Positions 17,876 through 25,932 of a stretch of DNA of 64,000 bases are shown here, in pieces (within the stretch, counting starts at the first letter, position 1; every line of letters starts with the position of its first letter). The position numbers were made by a program, and so were the translations under genes. The stretch is from Bacillota bacterium. GTDB lineage: Bacteria > Bacillota > Dethiobacteria > DTU022. The notes beneath the pieces were generated by a model. It ran no database searches and had not been told where the DNA came from. It saw only the letters and a program-made list of their open reading frames with translations. The DNA lies in assembly GCA_011389985.1 (NCBI GenBank), contig JAABTH010000005.1:1-64000 (forward strand), read 5' to 3'.

Positions 17876-18617
17876 AAAAGGCGATTGGACAGAAGAGCAG
17901 ATAATTCATTACCTGGAAGGGATAAAACACAGCGACTATCCGGCAGTTTTCTGGCAGCGCATGCTGCCATATTTAAACGGCTGCCGAACCCTAACTGATA
18001 TCGGCAGTGGCCCCGGCGCTTTTGCCCTGAAGGCAGCAGAAAACGGGTTTAATGTTCAGGCTGTAGACAGCAGTCGCAAAAGCCTCGAGGTTATTGAAAA
18101 ACAAGCTTTCGATCAAAGCTCTGGCAAGATTAAAACAATTCATGGAAACTGGCCGGATGTCGATCTGGAGCAAAGTGATGTTACCGTCTGTGCCTACAGT
18201 TTTGGCGGTGAGATCGGCACATCACCGGGAATCGCTAAAATTTTTGATTTAACCGGTCAGGTCATTTTCTTTATCAGCCCGGTTAATAAAGTTCAAACTG
18301 ATTTTTTAAGCAGTGAACTGTATGCAGAAGAAGGTATTAAGCCCCCTGAATTTAAAAGTAATCATCACGATCTAGTCGATCTACTAAATGGATTAAATAT
18401 AAAATTCAGTGTTGAAATTGTCAGCTACGATTTTGGTTTCCCCATTAAAAACCGCTCTGAAACCGAAGAGATTGCGCTATACCTGGCTGATAAACTGGGC
18501 CTTTCCTCTGTTGAGCAGGTAAAAAAACACCTGCAAAAGATTATTGCTTATCGCAACAACCTGCTTTGGGTGCCCAATCCGCGTACGAGCGCGTTAATAA
18601 CTTGTTTAAGGAGTTGA
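17868..18617 (+). CDS. Class I SAM-dependent methyltransferase-like protein
   Basis: The protein has 249 residues. SAM-binding motif I is LTDIGSGPGAFAL at residues 42-54, with an acidic end of strand 2 in VQAVDSS. The ATG at 17868 is chosen over an upstream one because GAGG lies just before it and it gives a compact overlap (ATGGTTAA) with the NTPase stop. No substrate-recognition motif is identifiable. Conserved coupling with an ECF S component suggests it methylates the transported molecule or a derivative. Confidence 0.8.
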   Translation: MVKKGDWTEEQIIHYLEGIKHSDYPAVFWQRMLPYLNGCRTLTDIGSGPGAFALKAAENGFNVQAVDSSRKSLEVIEKQAFDQSSGKIKTIHGNWPDVDLEQSDVTVCAYSFGGEIGTSPGIAKIFDLTGQVIFFISPVNKVQTDFLSSELYAEEGIKPPEFKSNHHDLVDLLNGLNIKFSVEIVSYDFGFPIKNRSETEEIALYLADKLGLSSVEQVKKHLQKIIAYRNNLLWVPNPRTSALITCLRS

Positions 18618-18622
18618 TCATA

Positions 18623-19195
18623 ATGGTAAAAAAATTTCTACAACATTTTACTACTTTCGATCTTGTTATCATCGCCCTTCTATCTGCCGGAGGCATCGCT
18701 ACCAAACCTTTTGTCAGGGCCCTGGCCCAGATATTTACCGGTTCGTTAATTCCAATCGGTACTGTCGCCGGTATTTTTTACATGCTCTGGATTGTTCTGG
18801 CCTGCTGTATAGTGCAAAAGCGGGGAACTGCTATTCTGGTTGGCATAGTTCAATCAGTGCTGGTAGTTGCTTTTGATATGCTCGGTAACCGCGGTTTGGC
18901 CAACCTGCTTGTCTATATTATACCCGGTATCACTTTGGAATTGGTAATGCTGCTTTTCCCCCGCTATGTTTCGTCGCTATTCAGTTCATTTACTGCAGGC
19001 GGGGTTGCCAATGCCACCGGAGCAGTTATCGTTGGCTGGTTTTTCCTGCGTTTGCCGGCAATTCCCCTGTTTGGTTCTGCTGCTGTATCATACCTGTTCG
19101 GCGGTATCGGCGGAATAGTGGCCTTTAAATTATTTAAGATAGTCAAAGGATTCCGGACGAGCGCAGAGGATTTTGACAGCGCTGATCAAGCCTGA
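18623..19195 (+). CDS. ECF transporter S component (substrate-specific membrane subunit)
   Basis: The 190-residue hydrophobic protein has about five or six membrane helices, small-residue-rich loops (LLSAGGIATKPFV, ANATGAVIVG) and a basic-acidic tail. It sits directly upstream of EcfA, EcfA' and EcfT genes, where the S component is expected. AGGAG lies nine bases before the ATG at 18623. The sequence does not match the thiamine, biotin, riboflavin, folate or cobalt S components closely enough for me to assign a substrate. Confidence 0.8.
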   Translation: MVKKFLQHFTTFDLVIIALLSAGGIATKPFVRALAQIFTGSLIPIGTVAGIFYMLWIVLACCIVQKRGTAILVGIVQSVLVVAFDMLGNRGLANLLVYIIPGITLELVMLLFPRYVSSLFSSFTAGGVANATGAVIVGWFFLRLPAIPLFGSAAVSYLFGGIGGIVAFKLFKIVKGFRTSAEDFDSADQA

Positions 19196-19238
19196 ATGCT
19201 ATTGTCAGTAAAATATATTAATTCGGATAGGAACTAGA

Positions 19239-19955
19239 ATGAAAGCTCTGAGAGTAGAAAACCTGACTTACAGTTATGCTGCAAATGAAAAACCAGTTCT
19301 GGCTGATCTATCATTCAGTTTGAACCAGGGGGATGCCTTAGGGGTTATCGGTCTTAACGGCAGTGGTAAAACGACCCTTAGCTTCTGCCTCTGCGGCATT
19401 ATTCCTCACTATCTGCGAGGAACAATGAAGGGATCTGTCTACATTAACGGGAAAGATACCCGCACCACTCCCCTTCATCAATTGACCTTAGAAATCGGTA
19501 TCGTTTTGCAGGATCCGAATATCCAACTGCTGATGCCTACTGTGGAGGATGATCTCGCTTTCGGACTGGAGAATCAGAACATGCCACCGCAGATGATCGG
19601 TGAAACGATCGATCGCATCTGTGACCTGACCGGGATCAATGACCTGAGGAAAGAAAATCCCAACCATCTCTCCGGTGGGGAAAAACAGTTGGTGGCACTT
19701 TCGACAGTCCTGGCCATGAACCCATCAATTATTATATTCGATGAATCGCTCTCCATGCTGGACGATAGGGCCGCTGAAAAGATCCTGGCAATAATGCAGA
19801 AATTGAAAGAAACGAACACTACCATGGTCATTATCGACCACACCGGCAAGAGCAGGTCTATTTATGACCACGCATTTGTCCTTAAAGAAGGAATGATCGT
19901 TAACAGAGGATCAACGGAAGAGATAGTTCAAGCTTATTTCAGCAGTGAGGTATGA
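19239..19955 (+). CDS. ecfA1: ECF transporter ATPase, first subunit
   Basis: The 238-residue ABC ATPase has Walker A GLNGSGKTT near residues 38-46, Q-loop VLQDPNIQLL, signature LSGGEKQ, Walker B IIIFDESLSMLD and an H-loop His in IIDHTGKS. The QDPxxQ segment is characteristic of ECF-type ATPases. It pairs with the next ATPase, whose start codon overlaps its stop. Confidence 0.92.
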   Translation: MKALRVENLTYSYAANEKPVLADLSFSLNQGDALGVIGLNGSGKTTLSFCLCGIIPHYLRGTMKGSVYINGKDTRTTPLHQLTLEIGIVLQDPNIQLLMPTVEDDLAFGLENQNMPPQMIGETIDRICDLTGINDLRKENPNHLSGGEKQLVALSTVLAMNPSIIIFDESLSMLDDRAAEKILAIMQKLKETNTTMVIIDHTGKSRSIYDHAFVLKEGMIVNRGSTEEIVQAYFSSEV

Positions 19956-20635
19956 TCAAACCGATGGTTAATATCAATCTGAATAACGTCAGCTATACTT
20001 ACAGCGGGCGATTGGAGCCTGCTGTGGAAAACGTTACGCTCAGCCTGGATAGCGGTGAGATCACCGCTATTACCGGTTTAAACGGCAGTGGAAAATCAAC
20101 TTTAGCCAGGCTGATCCTGGGCTTGCTAAAGCCACAAGAAGGGCAGGTCTGCCTTGATAACCGACCGGTTAACAGTTACACTCTGGCTGAGGTGGGGGAA
20201 AAAATTGGTTATGTCTTACAAAATCCCAACCAAATGCTCTTTAATACAACAGTCTATAACGAAGTTGCTTTCGGTCTGCGCTGGAAAGGGATGAAAGGAG
20301 AGGAGCTTAAGGCCAGATGCAATCAGTATCTTGAGCTTTTTCATCTCTGGCCACTAAGGAATAAGCTTCCGTTCAACCTCAGTGAAGGCCAGAAACAGAT
20401 GGTAGCAATCAGTGCTGTATTGGCGCTGGAACCATCATGCCTTATTCTTGATGAGCCGACAAAAAGCATAGACACCCTTCGAAAAAAGATTTTGATCAGG
20501 GTCCTGCGTGATATCGGTTGTCTGGGAACCGGAATTATAGTAATCAGCCACGACCGCTCTTTTGTAGATGCTTTAGGTGGTCGGGAAATAAATATGGTCA
20601 AAGGTAAGATTACCGCATATGAAACTCGACGTTAG
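19952..20635 (+). CDS. ecfA2: ECF transporter ATPase, second subunit
   Basis: The 227-residue ABC ATPase has Walker A GLNGSGKST, Q-loop VLQNPNQMLF, Walker B CLILDEPTKSID and H-loop ISHDRS. The signature is LSEGQKQ, with Glu at the usual first Gly, a change also seen in other ECF A' subunits. Its ATG overlaps the previous stop (ATGA), and its 3' end overlaps the EcfT start by 17 bases. Confidence 0.92.
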   Translation: MIKPMVNINLNNVSYTYSGRLEPAVENVTLSLDSGEITAITGLNGSGKSTLARLILGLLKPQEGQVCLDNRPVNSYTLAEVGEKIGYVLQNPNQMLFNTTVYNEVAFGLRWKGMKGEELKARCNQYLELFHLWPLRNKLPFNLSEGQKQMVAISAVLALEPSCLILDEPTKSIDTLRKKILIRVLRDIGCLGTGIIVISHDRSFVDALGGREINMVKGKITAYETRR

Positions 20636-21344
20636 AACAAAACTGGTTATTGCCGCTATTTTATCAACCCTGGCCATTATCTATCAGAATGCAGTTGTGC
20701 TCGGTGTTGTTCTTATTATAACTATAGTTGCCCTCGCTTTACTAAAAGTTTCTCTGCAGAGTTTTTTTGATTTCCGCAAACTTATTTATCTATATCTAGT
20801 TTTAATTGTTATTCAAAGCCTTTTTATCAGAGGTGGGGAACCGCTCATCACTATTGGTGAACTGCATCTATTAACAACTGAAAGTATTATTTATGGAATC
20901 GCAATTATTTTAAGGTTTTTAATTTTGATCGGATCAGGCTTGATTTTGTTGAGTTGCAATCTCTCAGAGATGCTGCTGGCAATGGACAGGATGCACATTC
21001 CCTATGAAATTGTCTTCATGATCCAGATCGGAATCAGGTTTATCCCGGTATTGATTAATGAATTAAGTAATATCTTTGATACCATCCAGCTGCGCGGGGT
21101 AGACCTGCGCAAAGTTTACAAGCGTAAAGTTATTCGGGTCTATATCAGTATTTTCACACCATTGATCTACAGCATCTGGCAGAAAGCCGAACAACTATCT
21201 ATTTTACTTGAGCTGAGAGGGTTTCGTCGTTACCCGACCCGTACCTATTACAGGACTATCAGTATGGGTGTTATCGATTATATTATTATAGGGCTTTCTC
21301 TTTCGCTGGCTGTTATTTTTGTTGTTGTTATATCTATGCTCTGA
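20619..21344 (+). CDS. ecfT: ECF transporter T component (transmembrane coupling protein)
   Basis: The 241-residue protein has about five membrane helices and a long cytoplasmic region with two Ala-Arg-Gly-like coupling motifs of the EcfT family, seen here as QLRGVDLRK and LELRGFRRYP. These helices transmit ATPase movement to the S subunit. It is the last gene of the ECF operon; no clear intrinsic terminator follows. Confidence 0.9.
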   Translation: MKLDVRTKLVIAAILSTLAIIYQNAVVLGVVLIITIVALALLKVSLQSFFDFRKLIYLYLVLIVIQSLFIRGGEPLITIGELHLLTTESIIYGIAIILRFLILIGSGLILLSCNLSEMLLAMDRMHIPYEIVFMIQIGIRFIPVLINELSNIFDTIQLRGVDLRKVYKRKVIRVYISIFTPLIYSIWQKAEQLSILLELRGFRRYPTRTYYRTISMGVIDYIIIGLSLSLAVIFVVVISML

Positions 21345-21542
21345 TCATATGGAAAGGTGTAAGAGGTAGCTGTTTGCTCTACCAATATAATCCAGTCGTA
21401 AAATCCCTCAGGTTGTTAAGCAGGCTATTAATAATTACGATTGCGGCTACCTGGTAACAACCGCTGTATTTGACTGAAAAACAATCGAATGCTATAGTGA
21501 AATTGGTTAAGATTGGCTAGAGAATCAAAGGGGTATTACGCC

Positions 21543-21812
21543 ATGAAACGATTGCACCTGAAAATCTACGGCAGAGTCCAGGGAGTCTATTTTAGATCCT
21601 CAGCACAGAGCAAGGCTCGTGAACTAGGTTTATCAGGCTGGGCCAAAAACATTCCTGACGGAACTTTAGAGACAGTTGTAGAAGGCGAAGCGGAAATGTT
21701 AGAAGAATATATCCGGTGGTGTAAAAAAGGGCCTGCCGCGGCCAGGGTGGATAAAGTAGAGGAAAAATGGGATGAGCCTACCGGTGAGTTTAAAGGATTT
21801 AGCATTAAGTAA
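21543..21812 (+). CDS. acyP: Acylphosphatase
   Basis: The 89-residue enzyme hydrolyses acyl phosphates. The two catalytic residues are present: Arg18 in GRVQGVYFR and Asn36 in GWAKNIPDGTLE. AAGGGG precedes the ATG at 21543, which is preferred over an in-frame TTG further upstream that would add ten unusual residues. Length and sequence are typical of the family. Confidence 0.95.
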   Translation: MKRLHLKIYGRVQGVYFRSSAQSKARELGLSGWAKNIPDGTLETVVEGEAEMLEEYIRWCKKGPAAARVDKVEEKWDEPTGEFKGFSIK

Positions 21813-21885
21813 AAACCGAAAACTATGTAACCGACAGTCACGTACACATATTCCCGGATAAAAAGAGAATTCTGGTAGGGAACTA

Positions 21886-22161
21886 CTGTTCATTAAGGAA
21901 ACATTCCATTCTATCATCTCTGTTATCATTTGCATTCTGGAGTCCTTCGGCGTGATTGTATTTTTTTATGGAGCAGTTTATTCTTTTTATCGTTTTATCA
22001 GTACCAGAAGTAAAGGTCGTGAAATTCTTAAAACGATAATTGCCAGGTCACTCGAAGAATTATACACTATTGGGGCAATAATCCTTCTCCGTGCTGCATT
22101 GAATTACGTGATCCACTGGGAAATTAAGCAGGAAACATTGGAAAAAGAAATAAAGATGTGA
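21886..22161 (+). CDS. Small membrane protein, DUF1622-like; start uncertain
   Basis: The frame is open from 21862 to a TGA at 22159-22161. The predicted chain has an N-terminal membrane helix (IISVIICILESFGVIVFFYG), a basic loop with a conserved-looking ARSLEELYTIGAIILLRAALNY segment and a charged tail. This fits DUF1622 membrane proteins. No ATG, GTG or TTG precedes the first helix: the only standard start (GTG, 21952) would cut it in half. CTG at 21886 after TAGGG is the best candidate. The gene may use a rare start or have lost its own. Confidence 0.5.
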   Translation: MFIKETFHSIISVIICILESFGVIVFFYGAVYSFYRFISTRSKGREILKTIIARSLEELYTIGAIILLRAALNYVIHWEIKQETLEKEIKM

Positions 22162-22638
22162 GATCAGTATGGATCAATACCCTGTTATTTTCCCTTCGAT
22201 TTCAACCCAGTTTCCCCTCAACAGCAGATATTTTACCAAAAATCTTTCCCCTCAGGCATGATAATGATCTATCAGTTTTGGCCGAAAGGCCCGGTAGCAA
22301 TATTTACTGATCTTCTTCATACAGATACGAAGAAGGGGCAAAAACCTGCTTTTTTGAGAGGAGCATGCCAATAATGCTTAATAACGTTATCAGAGTAGAA
22401 ACGTAAAACGGTAACCTGATCATGGAAACACCTAATAGATACTCAATTAACCCCGGGACCAGAGGTGATACGAACTGACCCAGGTAGAGTGAGGAATTTA
22501 TTACGGCCAGAGCAGATTATATGCAGTTTATGCAATAAAAGATGGGAACACGATCACAAAATCATGGGCACAATGCTAATAGACTTATTAGCACACATTC
22601 AGGTAGCATAGAATTAAAAATAAGGCGGATGATTATTG
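22162..22638. other. Long gap holding a transporter remnant and a palindrome
   Basis: There is no intact gene. It contains the C-terminal remnant of an MFS transporter (minus strand, listed separately) and a perfect inverted repeat TGCTAATA-GACT-TATTAGCA at 22574-22593 that could be an operator. Confidence 0.6.
22304..22516 (-). pseudogene. C-terminal remnant of an MFS-type transporter
   Basis: The minus strand from 22516 to a TAA at 22304 encodes about 70 residues. They include SSLYLGQFVSPLVPG, then two hydrophobic helices and a charged tail ending YLYEEDQ. This is the layout of the last helices of a major facilitator superfamily permease. A stop codon precedes it in frame and no start is available, so it is a decayed 3' end. 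Confidence 0.65.
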
Positions 22639-22743
22639 ATGAGTTCAATAGTGGTAATGCTCATAATTTTATGGCTTCTCAGTGTGGCAATCTATTCTTT
22701 TTCACTGCTTGACGATCCCGACTCAGACAGAGTTTCGCAGTGA
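22639..22743 (+). CDS. Possible 34-residue single-span membrane protein
   Basis: An ATG at 22639 opens a 34-codon frame with one hydrophobic helix (VVMLIILWLLSVAIYSF) and an acidic tail (LLDDPDSDR). The upstream AAGGCGG is a weak ribosome binding site. The composition is protein-like, but nothing else supports it. Confidence 0.35.
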   Translation: MSSIVVMLIILWLLSVAIYSFSLLDDPDSDRVSQ

Positions 22744-22865
22744 CATTTTGGAAGTTCCTTAGAGAGGCAGACTCCTCAAAAGCTGACATAAATGTCAATA
22801 ATAACGGTGCCGACCGGTAAAAGGATTAAAATCCTGGATACCTCCTGTACTGATCTACGCTCTGT

Positions 22866-23576
22866 TCAAAAATCCCTTCTTCTCAAATGGCGAATCCCTT
22901 TTTCACCTGCGATGATCAGGTCATCTGCCAGGTTAATAAAGAGACCGTGCTCAACTATACCGGCCTGCTCATTAAGCTTGCCTGCCAACTGAACAGGATC
23001 GGTAATCGGACCAAAGTTACAATCAAGAATCATATGACCCTGATCTGTTGTAAACGGCGCCCTTTCCACAGTAAGGCGCATTTTTACTTCCGCTCCAAGG
23101 CGCTCCAGAAAGGCAACCTGGTAGCGCCACGCAAAGGAGATAACCTCCACCGGTACAGGGTGTTTTGTTCCCAGAACTTCTGACAGTTTCGATTCGTCGG
23201 CAATAATCATCTCCCGGCTGCTGGCCCGGGCCAGGATCTTTTCCCTTAACAGTGCCCCACCACCGCCTTTGATCAGGTTTAATTCCGGGGTAACTTCGTC
23301 AGCGCCATCAATAGTTACATCCAGCGCAGGATACTGGTTTAAATTCGTAAGGGGTAGGCCCAATTCTTTCGCCGTTTTTTCTACTTCACTGGAGGCGGGG
23401 ACACATAAGATAGCCCTGAGAGAACCCTCACTCATTTTCCGGGCGATCAACTTAACCGCCTCCAGGGCAGTGCTCCCGTGCCCGAGGCCGACAATCATGC
23501 CGGAATCTAAGTAGTTAACAGCATACTGTGCCGCCTGATACTTGAACCGATCTGTACCTGTCAAAATATTTAGCAC
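22866..23576 (-). CDS. rpiA: Ribose-5-phosphate isomerase A
   Basis: The 236-residue enzyme interconverts ribose 5-phosphate and ribulose 5-phosphate in the pentose phosphate pathway. Conserved segments are GLGHGSTALEAV, DGADEV and the active-site KGGGGALLREK. The start may be GTG at 23576 directly after a G-run, or an in-frame TTG five codons in, which has better spacing from that G-run. It is preceded on the same strand by a remnant of a disulfide oxidoreductase. Confidence 0.95.
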   Translation of the reverse strand: MLNILTGTDRFKYQAAQYAVNYLDSGMIVGLGHGSTALEAVKLIARKMSEGSLRAILCVPASSEVEKTAKELGLPLTNLNQYPALDVTIDGADEVTPELNLIKGGGGALLREKILARASSREMIIADESKLSEVLGTKHPVPVEVISFAWRYQVAFLERLGAEVKMRLTVERAPFTTDQGHMILDCNFGPITDPVQLAGKLNEQAGIVEHGLFINLADDLIIAGEKGIRHLRRRDF

Positions 23577-23580
23577 CCCC

Positions 23581-23733
23581 CTAACTCTCTATCATTTCGA
23601 AAAGAGTATTCATAGCCTCGGAAATGGTCGGATGAGATAATATGGCATCACGTAAAACAGTATAGTGCAAGTCTCCCATTATGGCCACCTGCTGGCCGGC
23701 CTCGGCCAGGGAAGTGCTGGCTATAAGAGGAAT
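23581..23733 (-). pseudogene. C-terminal remnant of a pyridine nucleotide-disulfide oxidoreductase
   Basis: The minus strand encodes about 50 residues ending at TAG 23581: LIASTSLAEAGQQVAIMGDL, then a segment with HPTISEAMNTLFEMIES. The HPTxSE motif is the conserved C-terminus of the dimerisation domain of lipoamide dehydrogenase and mercuric reductase-like flavoenzymes. A stop lies immediately upstream, so about 90 percent of the gene is gone. Confidence 0.75.
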
Positions 23734-23839
23734 CTAACAATAAACCGTGAATTACTGATCACAGCAGTAAGAATTCAAGAGAACCATAAAGCTTTGCTGA
23801 TATTTTTTGATCTAATTTAAAACAGCGGGGTGAAATATA

Positions 23840-25189
23840 GTGAAAAAAGTTATTGTAATCGGTGGCAATGCTGGTGGGCTCAGTGCCGCCAGCCAGGTTA
23901 AGCGTCAGCAGCCGGATTGGGATGTTATGGTCCTTGAGAAGGGATCTTACATATCTTACGCAGCCTGCGGTATTCCCTATCACGTAGAGGGCATCGTTTC
24001 CGACTTGGACGACCTAATGCATATAAGCCCGGAAGATGCCAGGAAGAAACGCAAACTTGATTTAAAGCTTCATAGTGAAGTGACAGAAATAGACCCTAAA
24101 CAGAGAACAGTCACCTTTAAAACAGGTGAAAGCCAAAACACCACCGATTTTGATTACCTGGTTATAGCAACCGGGGCTAAGCCAATACAATCCGGAATTA
24201 AATACAGCCCTTCGAAGCGCATTTACAATGCCCATACTCTGGAAGATTCCAAAAACATGCGCTCCTTTATAGAAAAAGAAAAACCAAAATCCTGTGCCGT
24301 TGTTGGCGGTGGTTACATTGCCATTGAAATGCTTGAAGCGTTCCTGGCCCGTGGCCTGGAGACTCACCTCTTTCACCGTCGCGACTCATTGAGCCGCAGT
24401 TTTGAAAAAGAGATTTCTGATCTGGCCCTTGCTGAGATAGAAAAAGAAGGCGTTAAACTGCACCTTAACAAGACGGTAAAGGAAGTAACAAAGAATAACA
24501 GCGGAGTTGAAGTGCACTGCGAGGAAGAAACAGAAGACTTTGACCTAGTTGTAATCGCTATAGGGGTTGAGGCAAACAGTGACCTGGCCCGGGCAGCGGG
24601 AATAAAGACCGGCATTAAAAACTCGATCAAAGTTAACGAGTATATGCAGACCAACTACCCCTACATTTACTCTGCCGGTGACTGTACCGAAACGATAAAT
24701 ATTGTCTCCCGACAACCTGTTTTCATACCCCTTGCTTTAAAAGCCAACAAGGAAGGAGCTACCGCAGGTGTTAATATCAGCGGAGGGAAGGAAGCATTCC
24801 CAGGTGTTCTGGGAAGCGCTATTACAAAGTTTCGCGACCTTGGGCTGGCCCGGACCGGGCTGACCCTGACAGAAGCTGAAGAAAACGGATTTAAGGTCGT
24901 AAGATTTTCAGTAACTGCCAACAGTAAATCCGGCTATTATCCCGGCACTGGCCCTTTAACTGCCGTATTAATAGCTGAGCAGGAAACAGGCCGCCTTTTA
25001 GGTGCACAGCTGGCCGGTCCTGTTGATGGGGTTAAGAGAATCGACGTTTATGCCACTGCTATAACCGCCAAAATGACCGTCGAAGATATCTTCCAGCTGG
25101 ACCTGGCTTATGCCCCGCCCTTCTCACCGGTCTATGACCCGGTGGTATTAACCGGTCGGGTTGGCCGCAAGAAAATAAAGCAACTCTAA
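23840..25189 (+). CDS. CoA-disulfide reductase-like FAD oxidoreductase
   Basis: The 449-residue flavoprotein has an FAD site GGNAGG at residues 8-13, a single redox cysteine Cys43 in SYAACGIPYH and an NAD(P) site in AVVGGGYIAIE. The C-terminal dimerisation domain carries DLAYAPPFSPVYDPV. The single-Cys motif and C-terminus fit the CoA-disulfide reductase and NADH oxidase/persulfide reductase group, which reduces CoA disulfides or persulfides with NAD(P)H. The start is GTG at 23840. A separate fragment of another member of this family lies at 52.7 kb. Confidence 0.9.
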   Translation: MKKVIVIGGNAGGLSAASQVKRQQPDWDVMVLEKGSYISYAACGIPYHVEGIVSDLDDLMHISPEDARKKRKLDLKLHSEVTEIDPKQRTVTFKTGESQNTTDFDYLVIATGAKPIQSGIKYSPSKRIYNAHTLEDSKNMRSFIEKEKPKSCAVVGGGYIAIEMLEAFLARGLETHLFHRRDSLSRSFEKEISDLALAEIEKEGVKLHLNKTVKEVTKNNSGVEVHCEEETEDFDLVVIAIGVEANSDLARAAGIKTGIKNSIKVNEYMQTNYPYIYSAGDCTETINIVSRQPVFIPLALKANKEGATAGVNISGGKEAFPGVLGSAITKFRDLGLARTGLTLTEAEENGFKVVRFSVTANSKSGYYPGTGPLTAVLIAEQETGRLLGAQLAGPVDGVKRIDVYATAITAKMTVEDIFQLDLAYAPPFSPVYDPVVLTGRVGRKKIKQL

Positions 25190-25201
25190 GGAGCGTTCAG
25201 A

Positions 25202-25769
25202 ATGAACCAGGTCATTGATTTGCTTAAAGCGCATCGTTCAGTCCGCAAATTTAAAACGCAGTAAAGACTGCTGGGAAGAAATTGATCCTTCAATTCTATC
25301 CAATACAGAAATGTTCATCACTGCTACCGTAGACACCGCTCTCGCTGCTCAGAAAGCATTTGTTGCCGCCCAGTCACTTGGTTTGGGTGGCGTATATATC
25401 GGTGGCATCCGCAACGACCTGAAAACCATTTGTGAGTTGCTCAACATTCCGGAACTGGTATACCCGGTTTTCGGTATGTGCCTGGGTTATCCGGCTGAAC
25501 AGCCGGATCAGAAACCGCGCCTGCCCAAAGAAGTTATATTCAAAAAAGATTTTTATACTGAAGAGGGCGATGGTGAAATGTTAGAAACCTATAACAGAAA
25601 AATGAGAGATTACTACAATGAGCGGACAGGCGGTAAAAAAAAAGATACCTGGAGCAAACACTGCGGCAGCTCAATGATGGCAAAAACCCGTGAATATCTA
25701 GGCAACTTTCTTAAAACAAAGAGAGCAATTATAAAGCGGGAAAGAAGCATTGATAATTTCTTCGTTTAA
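25202..25769 (+). pseudogene. Nitroreductase (NfsA type) with internal deletion
   Basis: An ATG at 25202 begins MNQVIDLLKAHRSVRKF, the classic N-terminus of NfsA-type NADPH nitroreductases, but this frame stops at 25262. From about 25268, in another frame, the chain resumes at a point equivalent to mid-protein: WEEIDPSILSNTEMFI, then ALAAQKAFVAAQSLGLGGVY and YPVFGMCLGYP, to a TAA at 25769. Roughly 60-70 codons plus the reading frame are missing at the junction. Part of the FMN site is lost, so the gene is probably inactive. Confidence 0.8.
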
Positions 25770-25932
25770 AAACTTCGCTTTTGGCGGTAAATGAATCACT
25801 CCTGTATAACTATTGTTCTCTAACTTATGCTATGTAATAAACTGTTTAAAAACCCTGTCAAAGCTTTATTGAGTATTTATAATCCGCTGTGATAAGATAA
25901 GCAGGATAAAGTAATTGTTGAGGTTGGATACG

